Shown: piece by piece, positions 35,256 through 43,981 of the stretch
How positions within the stretch are numbered: position 1 is the stretch's first letter
Layout: each line of letters opens with the position of its first letter
Source: Litorimonas sp964511495
Lineage (GTDB): Bacteria > Pseudomonadota > Alphaproteobacteria > Caulobacterales > Maricaulaceae
DNA: 64,000 bases
Assembly: GCA_964511495.1 (NCBI GenBank)
Contig: CAZEFT010000012.1
Coordinates: 1 to 64,000, forward strand
Direction of reading: 5' to 3'
Notes under the pieces: model-generated
Seen by the model: the letters and a program-made list of their open reading frames with translations, nothing else
Told to the model about the DNA's origin: nothing
Databases searched by the model: none
Made by a program: the position numbers and the translations under genes

Positions 35256-35999
35256 ATGGAAGCGTCCGAAAAATTATCAGAACTTCGCACAAAGCAAGGC
35301 TTTCGCGAACATGTGTCCGAGCAGCGTTACAAAGTCATGCGCCAGCCAATCATTGATTTGAATTCGGGGCATGTCCATCACCATGAATGGTTGGTCCGTT
35401 TTGACCATGACAAACAATTGGAAAGCGTTATCCGTTCATCAGAATTAAGCGGCGCTATTCGCGATTTGGATTTATCCATGCTGGCGCAAGCCATTTTGGT
35501 GTTGAACGACAATCCCCAAGATACGGGCATTGCCATAAATCTCTCAGGGGCCTCCGTTGACAAGGAAAACTTCAAAAGCTCTGTGATGGCCTGTTTGACG
35601 GCCTTAGAGGCTTCTCCGACCAAACTCGTCATGGAGCTGACGGAAAGTTGGGATATGGATAATCTCGCTTTTGCCGAAAGCCTGTTGACCGAATTAAAAA
35701 CGAGAGGCCACCCTGTTTGTCTGGATGATGTCGGCGCCGGTGCGGCGTCTATTCGCTATCTGCGCGCCCTTCCAGCCAATTGGTTGAAAATTGACGGTGG
35801 TTTCGTTGCTGCCAGCCTCAATTCCATGCGCGACCGCGCTATTTTGGAAGCTCTTTTATCCTTGAGAAACGCCTTGGATGTAAGGTTTATCGCTGAAGGC
35901 GTCGAAACGGATGAGATCAAGGATTTCGTGTTAAAACTCGGCTTCGATGCGGCTCAAGGCTACGCAATAGGACGACCTGAGATAGAAACGCGAATTTAG
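35256..35999 (+). CDS. EAL-domain protein (possible c-di-GMP phosphodiesterase)
   Basis: 247 residues, essentially one EAL domain. The signature is EWL rather than EAL (HHEWLVRF), but the Glu is kept, as are Asn (AINLSG), Glu (MELTES), both Asp (DDVGAG), Lys (LKIDG), Glu (AEGVET) and Gln (QGYAIGRP). Loop 6, usually DDFGTGYSSL, is altered to DDVGAGAASI, which may change dimer control. Activity is therefore possible but not certain. No membrane segment or sensor domain is present, so it is cytoplasmic. Confidence 0.85.
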   Translation: MEASEKLSELRTKQGFREHVSEQRYKVMRQPIIDLNSGHVHHHEWLVRFDHDKQLESVIRSSELSGAIRDLDLSMLAQAILVLNDNPQDTGIAINLSGASVDKENFKSSVMACLTALEASPTKLVMELTESWDMDNLAFAESLLTELKTRGHPVCLDDVGAGAASIRYLRALPANWLKIDGGFVAASLNSMRDRAILEALLSLRNALDVRFIAEGVETDEIKDFVLKLGFDAAQGYAIGRPEIETRI

Positions 36000-36072
36000 C
36001 AGTCAAGAATGCCCTATTTTAGGGTGATTTTAAGCAAAATAAATCAAATATTAACTACGATTTGTTCGACTT

Positions 36073-36108
36073 GAATCAATCGAGACTCTAACGTTTTAGA
36101 GACGATTC
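36073..36108 (+). promoter_or_regulatory. Three GANTC sites and a dyad before the PleC-like kinase
   Basis: GAATC (36073), GACTC (36084) and GATTC (36104) lie within 36 bases. A perfect inverted repeat CTCTAA-CGTT-TTAGAG spans 36086-36101. GANTC is the CcrM methylation target in alphaproteobacteria, and promoters with such sites can follow the cell cycle through GcrA. Confidence 0.45.
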
Positions 36109-36119
36109 GGGGGATTGGC

Positions 36120-39100
36120 GTGCAATCACATCAGGATAGACATCACCAATCAAGTTCCGCCCCCGGCTCATCGCCTGTGGCATATCAACCTGAACCGCGC
36201 CGCACACATAATGGGCCATCACCCGTTCAAAATTTCAGACAAAGACGGTCGTATCCCGGACAAAACCCTCAGCAGCCCCCAACTCAACAGCAATCACAGC
36301 CACAACAAATATCACAACAGCCCGTATCGCAGCAACAAGCCCCGCAATATAGGCCACAGGGTCAACCGGGTTACGGCGCGCCACAGCATGCCGGACAAGC
36401 TCGCCAGAACAGGCCGCCACAACAAGGCGGCGTTCAGGGTCGATCTGCTACACTTCAGCCACAGACGGATGCCCCTCTTCGAGCCGCTCCTCCACAGGGT
36501 CAAACCTCCTTGCGTCAACGTCTTCGGAAAACCTCATCAACAGACACCATCGCGGCAACGCCTTCCACAACGAAAAAAACGCCTGCACAAAATGCCGTCA
36601 AAACTGTCAATATCAGGCGTCTAGTCTTTGCTGCGGCGGCCTTTTTCATGCTGTTTACGACTTTGGCTGCCACCAAATTCTTCAATGACAACAAAACGCA
36701 TTCACATGAAACACAGGCCGTGTTTTCATCCTCTTTGAATGATATGGCGAATTATGCCTCTCAAAAAATAGACGCGGAGATTGCCAATATTGATGGAGCT
36801 CTATTCAGCGCTCAATCACCGCAACAAATGACGGACACTGTCGTGCGTAGTGAAGCCGTCCAAGGCGCAATCCTTCTTAATGCCCAAAAGACAATTTTGG
36901 CGCGTTCTGGGCCTCTTGGCGACATCATCGCAAAATTGGATACATCGAACCTGCCCAAAGGCGACGTACAGATTAATTCATTGATCTCTGATGAAGGGCG
37001 CGCCTATCCACTCATTATCAGACGTCGCAATCAAGCTTATCTGATTGCGGCGTTAGGGCCAAACTCTCTCCTGTCGGGCAATTCAGCCAATGCGGCTCTA
37101 ATCATGGATGGGGGCCGGATCATTGACAGTGGCGCCAACATTCAATCACCCGACGCCTTAACTGTCTATGGCTTAACTCCGCAAGACTTAGTCAGATTGA
37201 CAAAAAATGAAGGGGCAAGCGCCGCATCGATTGAACCGTTTGAGCAGGCAGAAAATAAACTATGGCTTGGTGCCGCTCGCGTTCCGAAATCCTTTTTGTC
37301 CGTCATCAATATCACGGACCGACAGATTGCTCCGTCACTCAAGGAGAACCTCATTTTGTTTGGCCTTCTCCTTTTAGGCATGACTTGGCTCATTTGGATG
37401 TTGTTCAGCGAAATGATGAAACAGGTTAAAAGCCTCAAACATCGTCAACACCATGATGAAATCTCACGTCAGCGTTACGAAGCCGCTGTCGATGGTTCCC
37501 ATGGCGGTATTTGGGAAATCGACCTCGCAAAAAACAGAGCTTATCTGAGCCCCTCATTAGCTAAAACTTTCAATCTCAGTGAAGAACACACACATTTGCC
37601 AATGTCTCAGTTTCTGGGACTTTTTGCTGAAAATGACAGGGAAAAACTATTTGCCGCCATCAGACGCAGTCACATTAGCGGAGAATTTGATGTCGAATTA
37701 GGCGTCGCCCATTTACCGATCTATATGGCCTGTCGCGGACGCCCCTCCGTACGGGGAAGCGATAACGCTAAAGTCATTATTGGCATGGCGATCAACATCA
37801 CCGAGATGCGTGGCGCACAAGCCCGTTTACAAGCCGCCGAAGCACGCCTGTTTGATGCATTAAAATCCATGACGGATAGTTTTGTGATTTGGGATCAAAT
37901 GGACAGACTTGTTTTGTGGAACAGCCGGTTTGAGAGCTTTTTCGGCTTTCAACCTGAACAGTTACAGGTCGGTTTAGATCGCGCAACCGTCGATTACCAT
38001 GCCAAACAAAGCATTGCGAGCATAACAGAACGAGCCGAAGGCAATGAAATTGCCCTGAATGATGGTCGGTGGATACGGTATTCAGAAACCCGCACAGCGG
38101 ATGGGGGCTGCGTCAGTATCGGGACAGAAGTGACGGCCATTCGCTCACGCGAAAATGAATTACAAGTCAACCAAGACGCACTGGAAAAAACCATCAGTGT
38201 TCTGCGTGAGTCCCAAGTCCGTATCGTGGAACTGGCCGAAAATTATGAACAGGAAAAAATTCGCGCCGAGGAAGCCAGTCAATCTAAATCTGAGTTCTTA
38301 GCGAATATGAGCCATGAGCTCCGTACGCCCCTGAACGCCATTAACGGCTTCTCGGACATTATGAAAAAAGAACTGTTCGGTCCTCTCGGAGATCCACGCT
38401 ATAAGGAATATGTCAGTGATATCCTCTTCTCCGGTCAGCATTTGCTAAGCCTCATTAATGATATTTTGGATATGTCCAAAATTGAGGCCGGTAAGATGAC
38501 GCTGAATACGGAGATGCTTCAAATTAATGATATGATTGCGCAGGTTATTCGTATCGTTCGAGGACGCGCCGATGATAATCGTTTGAAACTCATCTTCGAC
38601 GAAATCGAAACGCCTGAGATTGAAGCCGACCCACGCGCCGTGAAACAAGTCCTGCTTAATTTGATGACAAATGCGATTAAGTTTACGCCTGAAGGTGGCT
38701 CCGTCACAGTACGGGTCGAACCAAAATCTGCTGGCCTGATCATTCGCGTCACTGATACAGGAATTGGTATTTCCAAAGAAGATATTGATCGTTTGGCTCA
38801 ACCCTTTGAACAGATTGATAGCCAACACTCCCGTAAACATGAAGGTACGGGCCTCGGCTTGGCGCTTTCCAAATCTCTTGTTGAATTACATGGCGGGAAC
38901 TTCACCATGGAAAGTGAAGTCGGCCAAGGAACGACTGTTATCTTCACACTACCGTCCTCACCGCCGAAAGTTGTCGAAGAAAAACCCGACACAGAAGTCG
39001 GCAGCGAAATCTCACGTCTGGCCAAAGATATTGCTGATGTGCTTGTCGAGGGTGAAGCCCGTGTCGACCATAACCGTTCGAATCAAGCTCAACCGCCTCA

Positions 39101-39260
39101 AATGACTCAGCCTCAAGCCGGTCAACCGCAAGCAGGCCCTCCTCCGGTACAAGCCCCGTCTGCTCCGACGGAATATATGCCCCATGCTGCCCCTCCGCAG
39201 GTCGCTCCACAACAGTCTAATCCAAACATGCCTCAGCCTTATAAAAACTCTGCTGCTTAG
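36120..39260 (+). CDS. PleC/PdhS-like sensor histidine kinase with Pro/Gln-rich ends
   Basis: 1046 residues from a GTG at 36120. Order: Pro/Gln-rich disordered region (1-160), membrane helix (about 165-183), extracytoplasmic sensor (185-410), second helix (about 413-432), two PAS domains (about 445-560 and 575-700), a coiled coil, HisKA with His732 in NMSHELRTPLNAINGFSDIM, HATPase with GTGLGLALS, then another Pro/Gln-rich tail from about 985. The HisKA sequence with ELFGPLGDPRYKEY is typical of PleC/PdhS kinases, which act on DivK/PleD in asymmetric division. The disordered ends may guide polar clustering (inference). Confidence 0.85.
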   Translation: MQSHQDRHHQSSSAPGSSPVAYQPEPRRTHNGPSPVQNFRQRRSYPGQNPQQPPTQQQSQPQQISQQPVSQQQAPQYRPQGQPGYGAPQHAGQARQNRPPQQGGVQGRSATLQPQTDAPLRAAPPQGQTSLRQRLRKTSSTDTIAATPSTTKKTPAQNAVKTVNIRRLVFAAAAFFMLFTTLAATKFFNDNKTHSHETQAVFSSSLNDMANYASQKIDAEIANIDGALFSAQSPQQMTDTVVRSEAVQGAILLNAQKTILARSGPLGDIIAKLDTSNLPKGDVQINSLISDEGRAYPLIIRRRNQAYLIAALGPNSLLSGNSANAALIMDGGRIIDSGANIQSPDALTVYGLTPQDLVRLTKNEGASAASIEPFEQAENKLWLGAARVPKSFLSVINITDRQIAPSLKENLILFGLLLLGMTWLIWMLFSEMMKQVKSLKHRQHHDEISRQRYEAAVDGSHGGIWEIDLAKNRAYLSPSLAKTFNLSEEHTHLPMSQFLGLFAENDREKLFAAIRRSHISGEFDVELGVAHLPIYMACRGRPSVRGSDNAKVIIGMAINITEMRGAQARLQAAEARLFDALKSMTDSFVIWDQMDRLVLWNSRFESFFGFQPEQLQVGLDRATVDYHAKQSIASITERAEGNEIALNDGRWIRYSETRTADGGCVSIGTEVTAIRSRENELQVNQDALEKTISVLRESQVRIVELAENYEQEKIRAEEASQSKSEFLANMSHELRTPLNAINGFSDIMKKELFGPLGDPRYKEYVSDILFSGQHLLSLINDILDMSKIEAGKMTLNTEMLQINDMIAQVIRIVRGRADDNRLKLIFDEIETPEIEADPRAVKQVLLNLMTNAIKFTPEGGSVTVRVEPKSAGLIIRVTDTGIGISKEDIDRLAQPFEQIDSQHSRKHEGTGLGLALSKSLVELHGGNFTMESEVGQGTTVIFTLPSSPPKVVEEKPDTEVGSEISRLAKDIADVLVEGEARVDHNRSNQAQPPQMTQPQAGQPQAGPPPVQAPSAPTEYMPHAAPPQVAPQQSNPNMPQPYKNSAA

Positions 39261-39308
39261 ACTATACGGGAAAAGTTATCCCTGCCTCACGGCATAAACG
39301 ACGACAAA

Positions 39309-40877
39309 TTATTTAGATTTATCTTTCGGTTTTTCGTCGGTTTTCACACCGGGTCTACGGCGCGCAAAGATCAAATTGGCTTTCAGGCCACGCGTCTCTC
39401 TCTCCTTAAACCCGTCTTCCATGACAAATTCAGCCCGGTGTAAATCCGCGACAGCATCAACCAGAGCCAAGCCCAATCCGCTCCCCGGCAATGTGCGACT
39501 TTTATCTAAGCGGACGAAACGCTCTTTCACACGATCTCGGTCTTCGGGCGGGATTCCCGGCCCATCATCCGTGACAGAAATCACCACGCGCCCATTTCGT
39601 GTTTTGCGCAGTTCAAGATGAATACGCCCACCCTTGGGTGTATACTTAATCGCATTTTCAACTAGGTTCGATACGGCTTGTGAAAGCAAGCCCCTATCGG
39701 CCAGAATATCTGTGCCTTTGGCGATATCAGCAGAAAAGGCCAGACCGGCATCTTCGCAGGCAGGCTCATAAAGTTCGGCCAAATCATCCAGTAAAGGCTT
39801 AGGATCCGTGGGCTGAAGGAGTTCGCGGCGTTCACCCGCTTCCAATCGGGCGATACGCAGCACGCCATCAAATGTAGTCAGGAGCTCGCTTGCATCCTCA
39901 GCAGCAGAAAAGAGAACGTCTGCCTCCTTTGTATCCCCTAATTCCACCGCGGCACTTTCCAATCGTGTGCGCAGACGTGTCAGCGGCGAGCGCAAATCAT
40001 GCGCGATAGAATCGCCCGCATAACGCATCGCCTGCATTAATCGGTCAATATGGTCGAGCATGGAATTCAAATGTTCGGCGAGCAAATCCATCTCGTCTTC
40101 TGAATAATTTCGAGGGGCACGCCTATCTAAATTTCCGGCCCTCACATCCGTCGCAAGGCGGTTAAACGCCTCTACACGGGCGGCAAAACTGCGTGATACA
40201 AACCAAGACGACAACAAACCCAAAAAGGCAGCAAGCGCTAAAGCGGGTGGAAGAGTTGCACGAATACGATCTCCCGTCCGCGAAATCGCTTCAACATCAC
40301 GCCCCACAATAATTGCGGCGACACGGTCCTCGCCAAGTTTCAAATTCCCAACGATACCTCTGGCCCGTCGATCAATAAAATCTTCTGAGTCAGAGTTCGG
40401 ATCAGAGTAAAGAAACCTAATCTTGGAAAAACCTTTCGGGCCGTCATCGCCTACAATGTTTTCACTATTGAGGAGGTCGCCCTGCCCCAAAATGTTCCCG
40501 CGCACAACGCGGCGGGTTTGAAGAAAATAAAGCGCTTCATAGCTCGCCCCGCGTACCGTAACCGCTCGTTCAACCGCTGTGATACCGCCGGCATCGTAAA
40601 GCTGTTTATATTGCGCCGCCTCAGTAGGGAGATCAGGTGGTACGATACCGGCCTCTTTCGCCGCTGTGACCCGCGCTAATCCAGCATCATCATAGAGCTT
40701 TTGAAGCTCCGCAATTTCGTCAATATTGGCTTGTTCCACACGACCAAGCTCAGTCTCAATCATGGAATAGTAAACGAGACCCAAGGCAGCGGCTACGCTG
40801 ACCATAGTCAGCATTGCGCCCAAGAGGGACAGGCGAAACAAAGTGTTCCGCAAGAGTTTTTTAATGGCCTCAATCAC
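39309..40877 (-). CDS. Membrane sensor histidine kinase (two-component system A)
   Basis: 522 residues from a GTG start. A first membrane helix (about 13-37), a periplasmic sensor (40-205), a second helix (about 208-228), HAMP (230-282), HisKA with the phospho-acceptor in DSIAHDLRSPLTRLR, and HATPase with NLVENAIKYTPKGG, DDGPGIP and GSGLGLALV. It is the partner of the OmpR-type regulator 62 bases upstream and lies in an operon with a DegQ-like protease, which suggests an envelope-stress signal. Confidence 0.9.
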   Translation of the reverse strand: MIEAIKKLLRNTLFRLSLLGAMLTMVSVAAALGLVYYSMIETELGRVEQANIDEIAELQKLYDDAGLARVTAAKEAGIVPPDLPTEAAQYKQLYDAGGITAVERAVTVRGASYEALYFLQTRRVVRGNILGQGDLLNSENIVGDDGPKGFSKIRFLYSDPNSDSEDFIDRRARGIVGNLKLGEDRVAAIIVGRDVEAISRTGDRIRATLPPALALAAFLGLLSSWFVSRSFAARVEAFNRLATDVRAGNLDRRAPRNYSEDEMDLLAEHLNSMLDHIDRLMQAMRYAGDSIAHDLRSPLTRLRTRLESAAVELGDTKEADVLFSAAEDASELLTTFDGVLRIARLEAGERRELLQPTDPKPLLDDLAELYEPACEDAGLAFSADIAKGTDILADRGLLSQAVSNLVENAIKYTPKGGRIHLELRKTRNGRVVISVTDDGPGIPPEDRDRVKERFVRLDKSRTLPGSGLGLALVDAVADLHRAEFVMEDGFKERETRGLKANLIFARRRPGVKTDEKPKDKSK

Positions 40878-40939
40878 GTGTCATCATTGTCCTAAGACGG
40901 GCGGCCGAAACCGCCCCATGAGGCTGTAATGAAACGACG

Positions 40940-41611
40940 CTATACCTGCAAGCGGTATCCCGCACCTCGCACAGTGTGAAGTAGGGGTTCATCAAATTCT
41001 TTATCGATTTTCCCGCGTAAGCGAGAGATGTGAACATCGATTACGTTTGTTTGGGGGTCGAAGTGATAATCCCAGACTTTTTCGAGCAACATGGTGCGTG
41101 TCACAACGCGTCCGGCATTCCGCATTAAACATTCCAGCAATCTAAATTCACGCGGTTGCAGCAGGATTTTCTGTCCAGCACGACGCACAGTACGCGCCAA
41201 TAAATCCATCTCAAGATCACCGACTTTCAATTTCGTGACGGCGGCATTTGGGTCAGAGCGTCGTCCAATAGCTTCGACGCGAGCCAATAATTCCGTAAAA
41301 GAATAAGGTTTCGCCAGATAGTCATCACCGCCAGCGCGTAAGCCTTCAACCTTGTGATCTACTTCGCCCAAGGCCGATAAAATGAGAACCGGAGTGGCAT
41401 CACCGTCTTCACGAAGGTCTGCCAAAAGCTCCAACCCGTCGCGCTTGGGTAACATACGGTCAAGGATCAAGGCGTCATAATCAGCTGCCCGTGCCATCTC
41501 CAGGCCCAAATCACCATCGGGAGCAAGGTCAACAACATGACCAGCCTCCATCAAGCCTTTGCGGACATATTCCGCAGCGACTTCATCGTCTTCAACAACT
41601 AATAATCTCAT
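40940..41611 (-). CDS. OmpR-family response regulator (system A)
   Basis: 223 residues: receiver with Asp51 (LILDRMLPKRDG), Thr/Ser switch and Lys (YLAKPYSF), followed by a winged-helix DNA-binding domain (QPREFRLLECLMRNAGRVVTRTMLLEKVW..VDVHISRLRGKID, about 130-220). It lies between the protease and the kinase of system A and is presumably phosphorylated by that kinase. Confidence 0.94.
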   Translation of the reverse strand: MRLLVVEDDEVAAEYVRKGLMEAGHVVDLAPDGDLGLEMARAADYDALILDRMLPKRDGLELLADLREDGDATPVLILSALGEVDHKVEGLRAGGDDYLAKPYSFTELLARVEAIGRRSDPNAAVTKLKVGDLEMDLLARTVRRAGQKILLQPREFRLLECLMRNAGRVVTRTMLLEKVWDYHFDPQTNVIDVHISRLRGKIDKEFDEPLLHTVRGAGYRLQV

Positions 41612-41668
41612 TTTGTCTCCAATCGTCTATTCAGACTCACCCAATTTAACTTAAACCTAATTGTGTCA

Positions 41669-43237
41669 TTAAAGGGGCAGGTTCATCTGGGTCTCACGCC
41701 CATTTTCTAATCGAACTCTGACCCGAATTTTTCTTTTCTCTGCCAATTTGGCCTGTAACACCACGGAACGTAGAACATCCGTTTCTGCTAAAGGCGTGCC
41801 GTCAGCTTCCAACAAAACCATGCCGGATTTAAATCCACCCAATTCTGCACCACTGCCCGGCGTAACAGATTCAACGTAAATACCGACCTGATCCGAACGC
41901 ATTTTTATCGCGCTCCGGAATTCAGATGAAATATCCAAAACTTGGAGGCCTGTATCAATATTGATTGGTGGGCCTGTCCGCTTGGGTTCCGGTGGCGGTA
42001 AACCCTGACTTCTGGCACGCACAGTATCAATCCCGTGTTTATCCGGGCGTTCCGCAATTGAGACATTGACCAAATAAGGCTCTTCTTCGCGCTCAAAAAT
42101 AATTTTTGCGACATCACCGGGACGTAATTTTCCGATTTGGCGCGTTGCCTCAACGGAATTGGCAACCTCCACACCATTAACCTGAAGGATGATGTCATCT
42201 ATCTGTAAGCCATAACGTTGTGCCGGAGAGTTCGGCACAATACTGTTGACTAATGCGCCAACTTTGAACGCCGTGGGCTGGCCTTCTCGGGAAAACTCTG
42301 CGTCACGTAGACCCGCACCTAAAAAGCCGCGTCTGACGCGTCCATATTGACGCAAAGAGGCAACAACATCTTCGGCTGTGTGATGCGGAATCACGAAAGC
42401 AATCCCCACACTGGCCCCTGTCGGGGAGTAAATCGCAGAGTTCACACCGACCACTTCTCCTTCGAGATTGAATAAGGGCCCACCTGAATTACCGCGGTTA
42501 ATTGTGGCATCGGTCTGAATGTAATCGACATAAGATCCGCTTTCAACGCGTTCACGGCCAATGGCAGAAATCACGCCCAAACTTGTCGATTGACCGATAC
42601 CAAAGGGGTTTCCGATTGCGATGACCCAGTCGCCAATGCGCAATTCATCATTTTTTTGAAATGCCACATGAGGAATACGTTCGCGTGTTTTAATCTGTAA
42701 AAGGGCTAAGTCAGTTTCTTCGTCTGTCCCCAAAACGCGAGCGGGGTAACGCCGACCATCATTGAATTCGATGTCAATATTGGTGCCGCCGTCAATCACA
42801 TGATAATTGGTGACAACTTCATTCCTGTCAGAAATGACAAAGCCTGAACCCTGACCTTCGGATGTGGTTTCGCCGGTCGCCGTTGTCACGATGATATTGA
42901 CCACGGAGGGGCTGACTTCATCCACCAGATCCGCAATGGAGGGTAAAGCCGACACCGGCATATCCATCATATTGCGAGGCGTTAAAGCATTGACCGCATT
43001 ACCGACGAGACGTCCGGCCTTATCCCTCAAAGGCGTAGGTGTTTTGGTTTGATCAATCGTCGGAATTACATTTCCCGAATGATAGTGTGAGGAATAGGAT
43101 TGGGCTTGGGCCGAAGACACACTCAGCCCCACACTTAACAAGCCGGCTGTGATAATAGCGGGCAAGCCTGTCAGGCTTTTGGATGATGTATTCTTTGGGT
43201 GCAATGGCACGCGGCGACTCCTCAACTTGGCTGTCAC
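41669..43237 (-). CDS. DegP/DegQ-like periplasmic serine protease
   Basis: 522 residues from a GTG at 43237. A long N-terminal region with a signal sequence (LPAIITAGLLSVGLSVSSAQA) is followed by a trypsin-like domain with the triad His (VVTNYHVIDGG), Asp (DEETDLALL) and Ser (NRGNSGGPLF), then two PDZ domains (about 320-410 and 425-515). It degrades or refolds misfolded envelope proteins. It is the first gene of an operon with two-component system A. Confidence 0.93.
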   Translation of the reverse strand: MTAKLRSRRVPLHPKNTSSKSLTGLPAIITAGLLSVGLSVSSAQAQSYSSHYHSGNVIPTIDQTKTPTPLRDKAGRLVGNAVNALTPRNMMDMPVSALPSIADLVDEVSPSVVNIIVTTATGETTSEGQGSGFVISDRNEVVTNYHVIDGGTNIDIEFNDGRRYPARVLGTDEETDLALLQIKTRERIPHVAFQKNDELRIGDWVIAIGNPFGIGQSTSLGVISAIGRERVESGSYVDYIQTDATINRGNSGGPLFNLEGEVVGVNSAIYSPTGASVGIAFVIPHHTAEDVVASLRQYGRVRRGFLGAGLRDAEFSREGQPTAFKVGALVNSIVPNSPAQRYGLQIDDIILQVNGVEVANSVEATRQIGKLRPGDVAKIIFEREEEPYLVNVSIAERPDKHGIDTVRARSQGLPPPEPKRTGPPINIDTGLQVLDISSEFRSAIKMRSDQVGIYVESVTPGSGAELGGFKSGMVLLEADGTPLAETDVLRSVVLQAKLAEKRKIRVRVRLENGRETQMNLPL

Positions 43238-43319
43238 AATGACGGCACTTGACTATCAGGAACCTGTCCAAAAGATGACAAGATTGTCATCTAAGGCCTT
43301 TTGGTGCCTTTTGTCCGGC

Positions 43320-43973
43320 CTAACCGCGCGAAAAGACGAAAATGTGGTTGTTTTTCGGCATTGCAATCAGGTCAGAGTGATTAAACCCTGCCTTTGCAAA
43401 TATATGCTTAACAAAGCCTTGCTCTCTGACCCCCCAAGCCGGATTTCTTGATTTCAGGCTTTTATCAAAGTCTAAATTGGACGGTGCAGAGTTTTCTCCA
43501 TCCAAAAAAGGACCATAAAGAAAAATGCGCCCATCTTCTTTGATGAGATGAGCCGCGCCCAACGCCAAACCGTAACAGGCTTCAATGGGAGCAATATGCA
43601 CCATATTGGCAGAAAATATATCCGTATAATTCGGTAGACCGCCCCACCAATCAGGCGCTGTCATATCCAGAGGCAAGGCGGGACGTAATTGCATCGGATT
43701 GTCCAAGCGCCAATTATCCTGACTGGCGCGTGAGCGGGCATCAGGATCGGAATATTGCCACGCAATATCGGGGCGTTGCTCGCAAATGGCCATGCCATGC
43801 TCCCCCGTCCCAGAGGCAATTTCCAAAATATGACCATCCTGAGTGAGCAAAGGCTTTAAAGTCTCCGCAATCACCTCTTTATTGCGGCCAGCCGATGGTG
43901 ATGTCAGGCGTCGGCCCAAAGCCTCTCTATCTTCGAGGGCAAGAACATTCTTATTTTCCTGTTCAGACGTCAT
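43320..43973 (-). CDS. DUF938 family SAM-dependent methyltransferase-like protein
   Basis: 217 residues from the ATG at 43973 (MTSEQENKNVLAL), preceded by GAGAGG, rather than the TTG at 43985. SAM-binding motif HILEIASGTGEHG (about 52-64), then the DUF938 signature YSDPDARSRAS, FSANMVHIAPIEA and GPFLDGE. Substrate is unknown. The ribosome site overlaps the end of the kinase gene, so it is the last gene of system B. Confidence 0.85.
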   Translation of the reverse strand: MTSEQENKNVLALEDREALGRRLTSPSAGRNKEVIAETLKPLLTQDGHILEIASGTGEHGMAICEQRPDIAWQYSDPDARSRASQDNWRLDNPMQLRPALPLDMTAPDWWGGLPNYTDIFSANMVHIAPIEACYGLALGAAHLIKEDGRIFLYGPFLDGENSAPSNLDFDKSLKSRNPAWGVREQGFVKHIFAKAGFNHSDLIAMPKNNHIFVFSRG

Positions 43974-43981
43974 TATGCCTC

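Noticed and set aside
36115..36624. 169-residue frame overlapping the start of the PleC-like kinase
   Set aside because: A shadow of the Pro/Gln-rich coding region in another frame; composition rich in His/Asn/Arg from CAA/CCA repeats.
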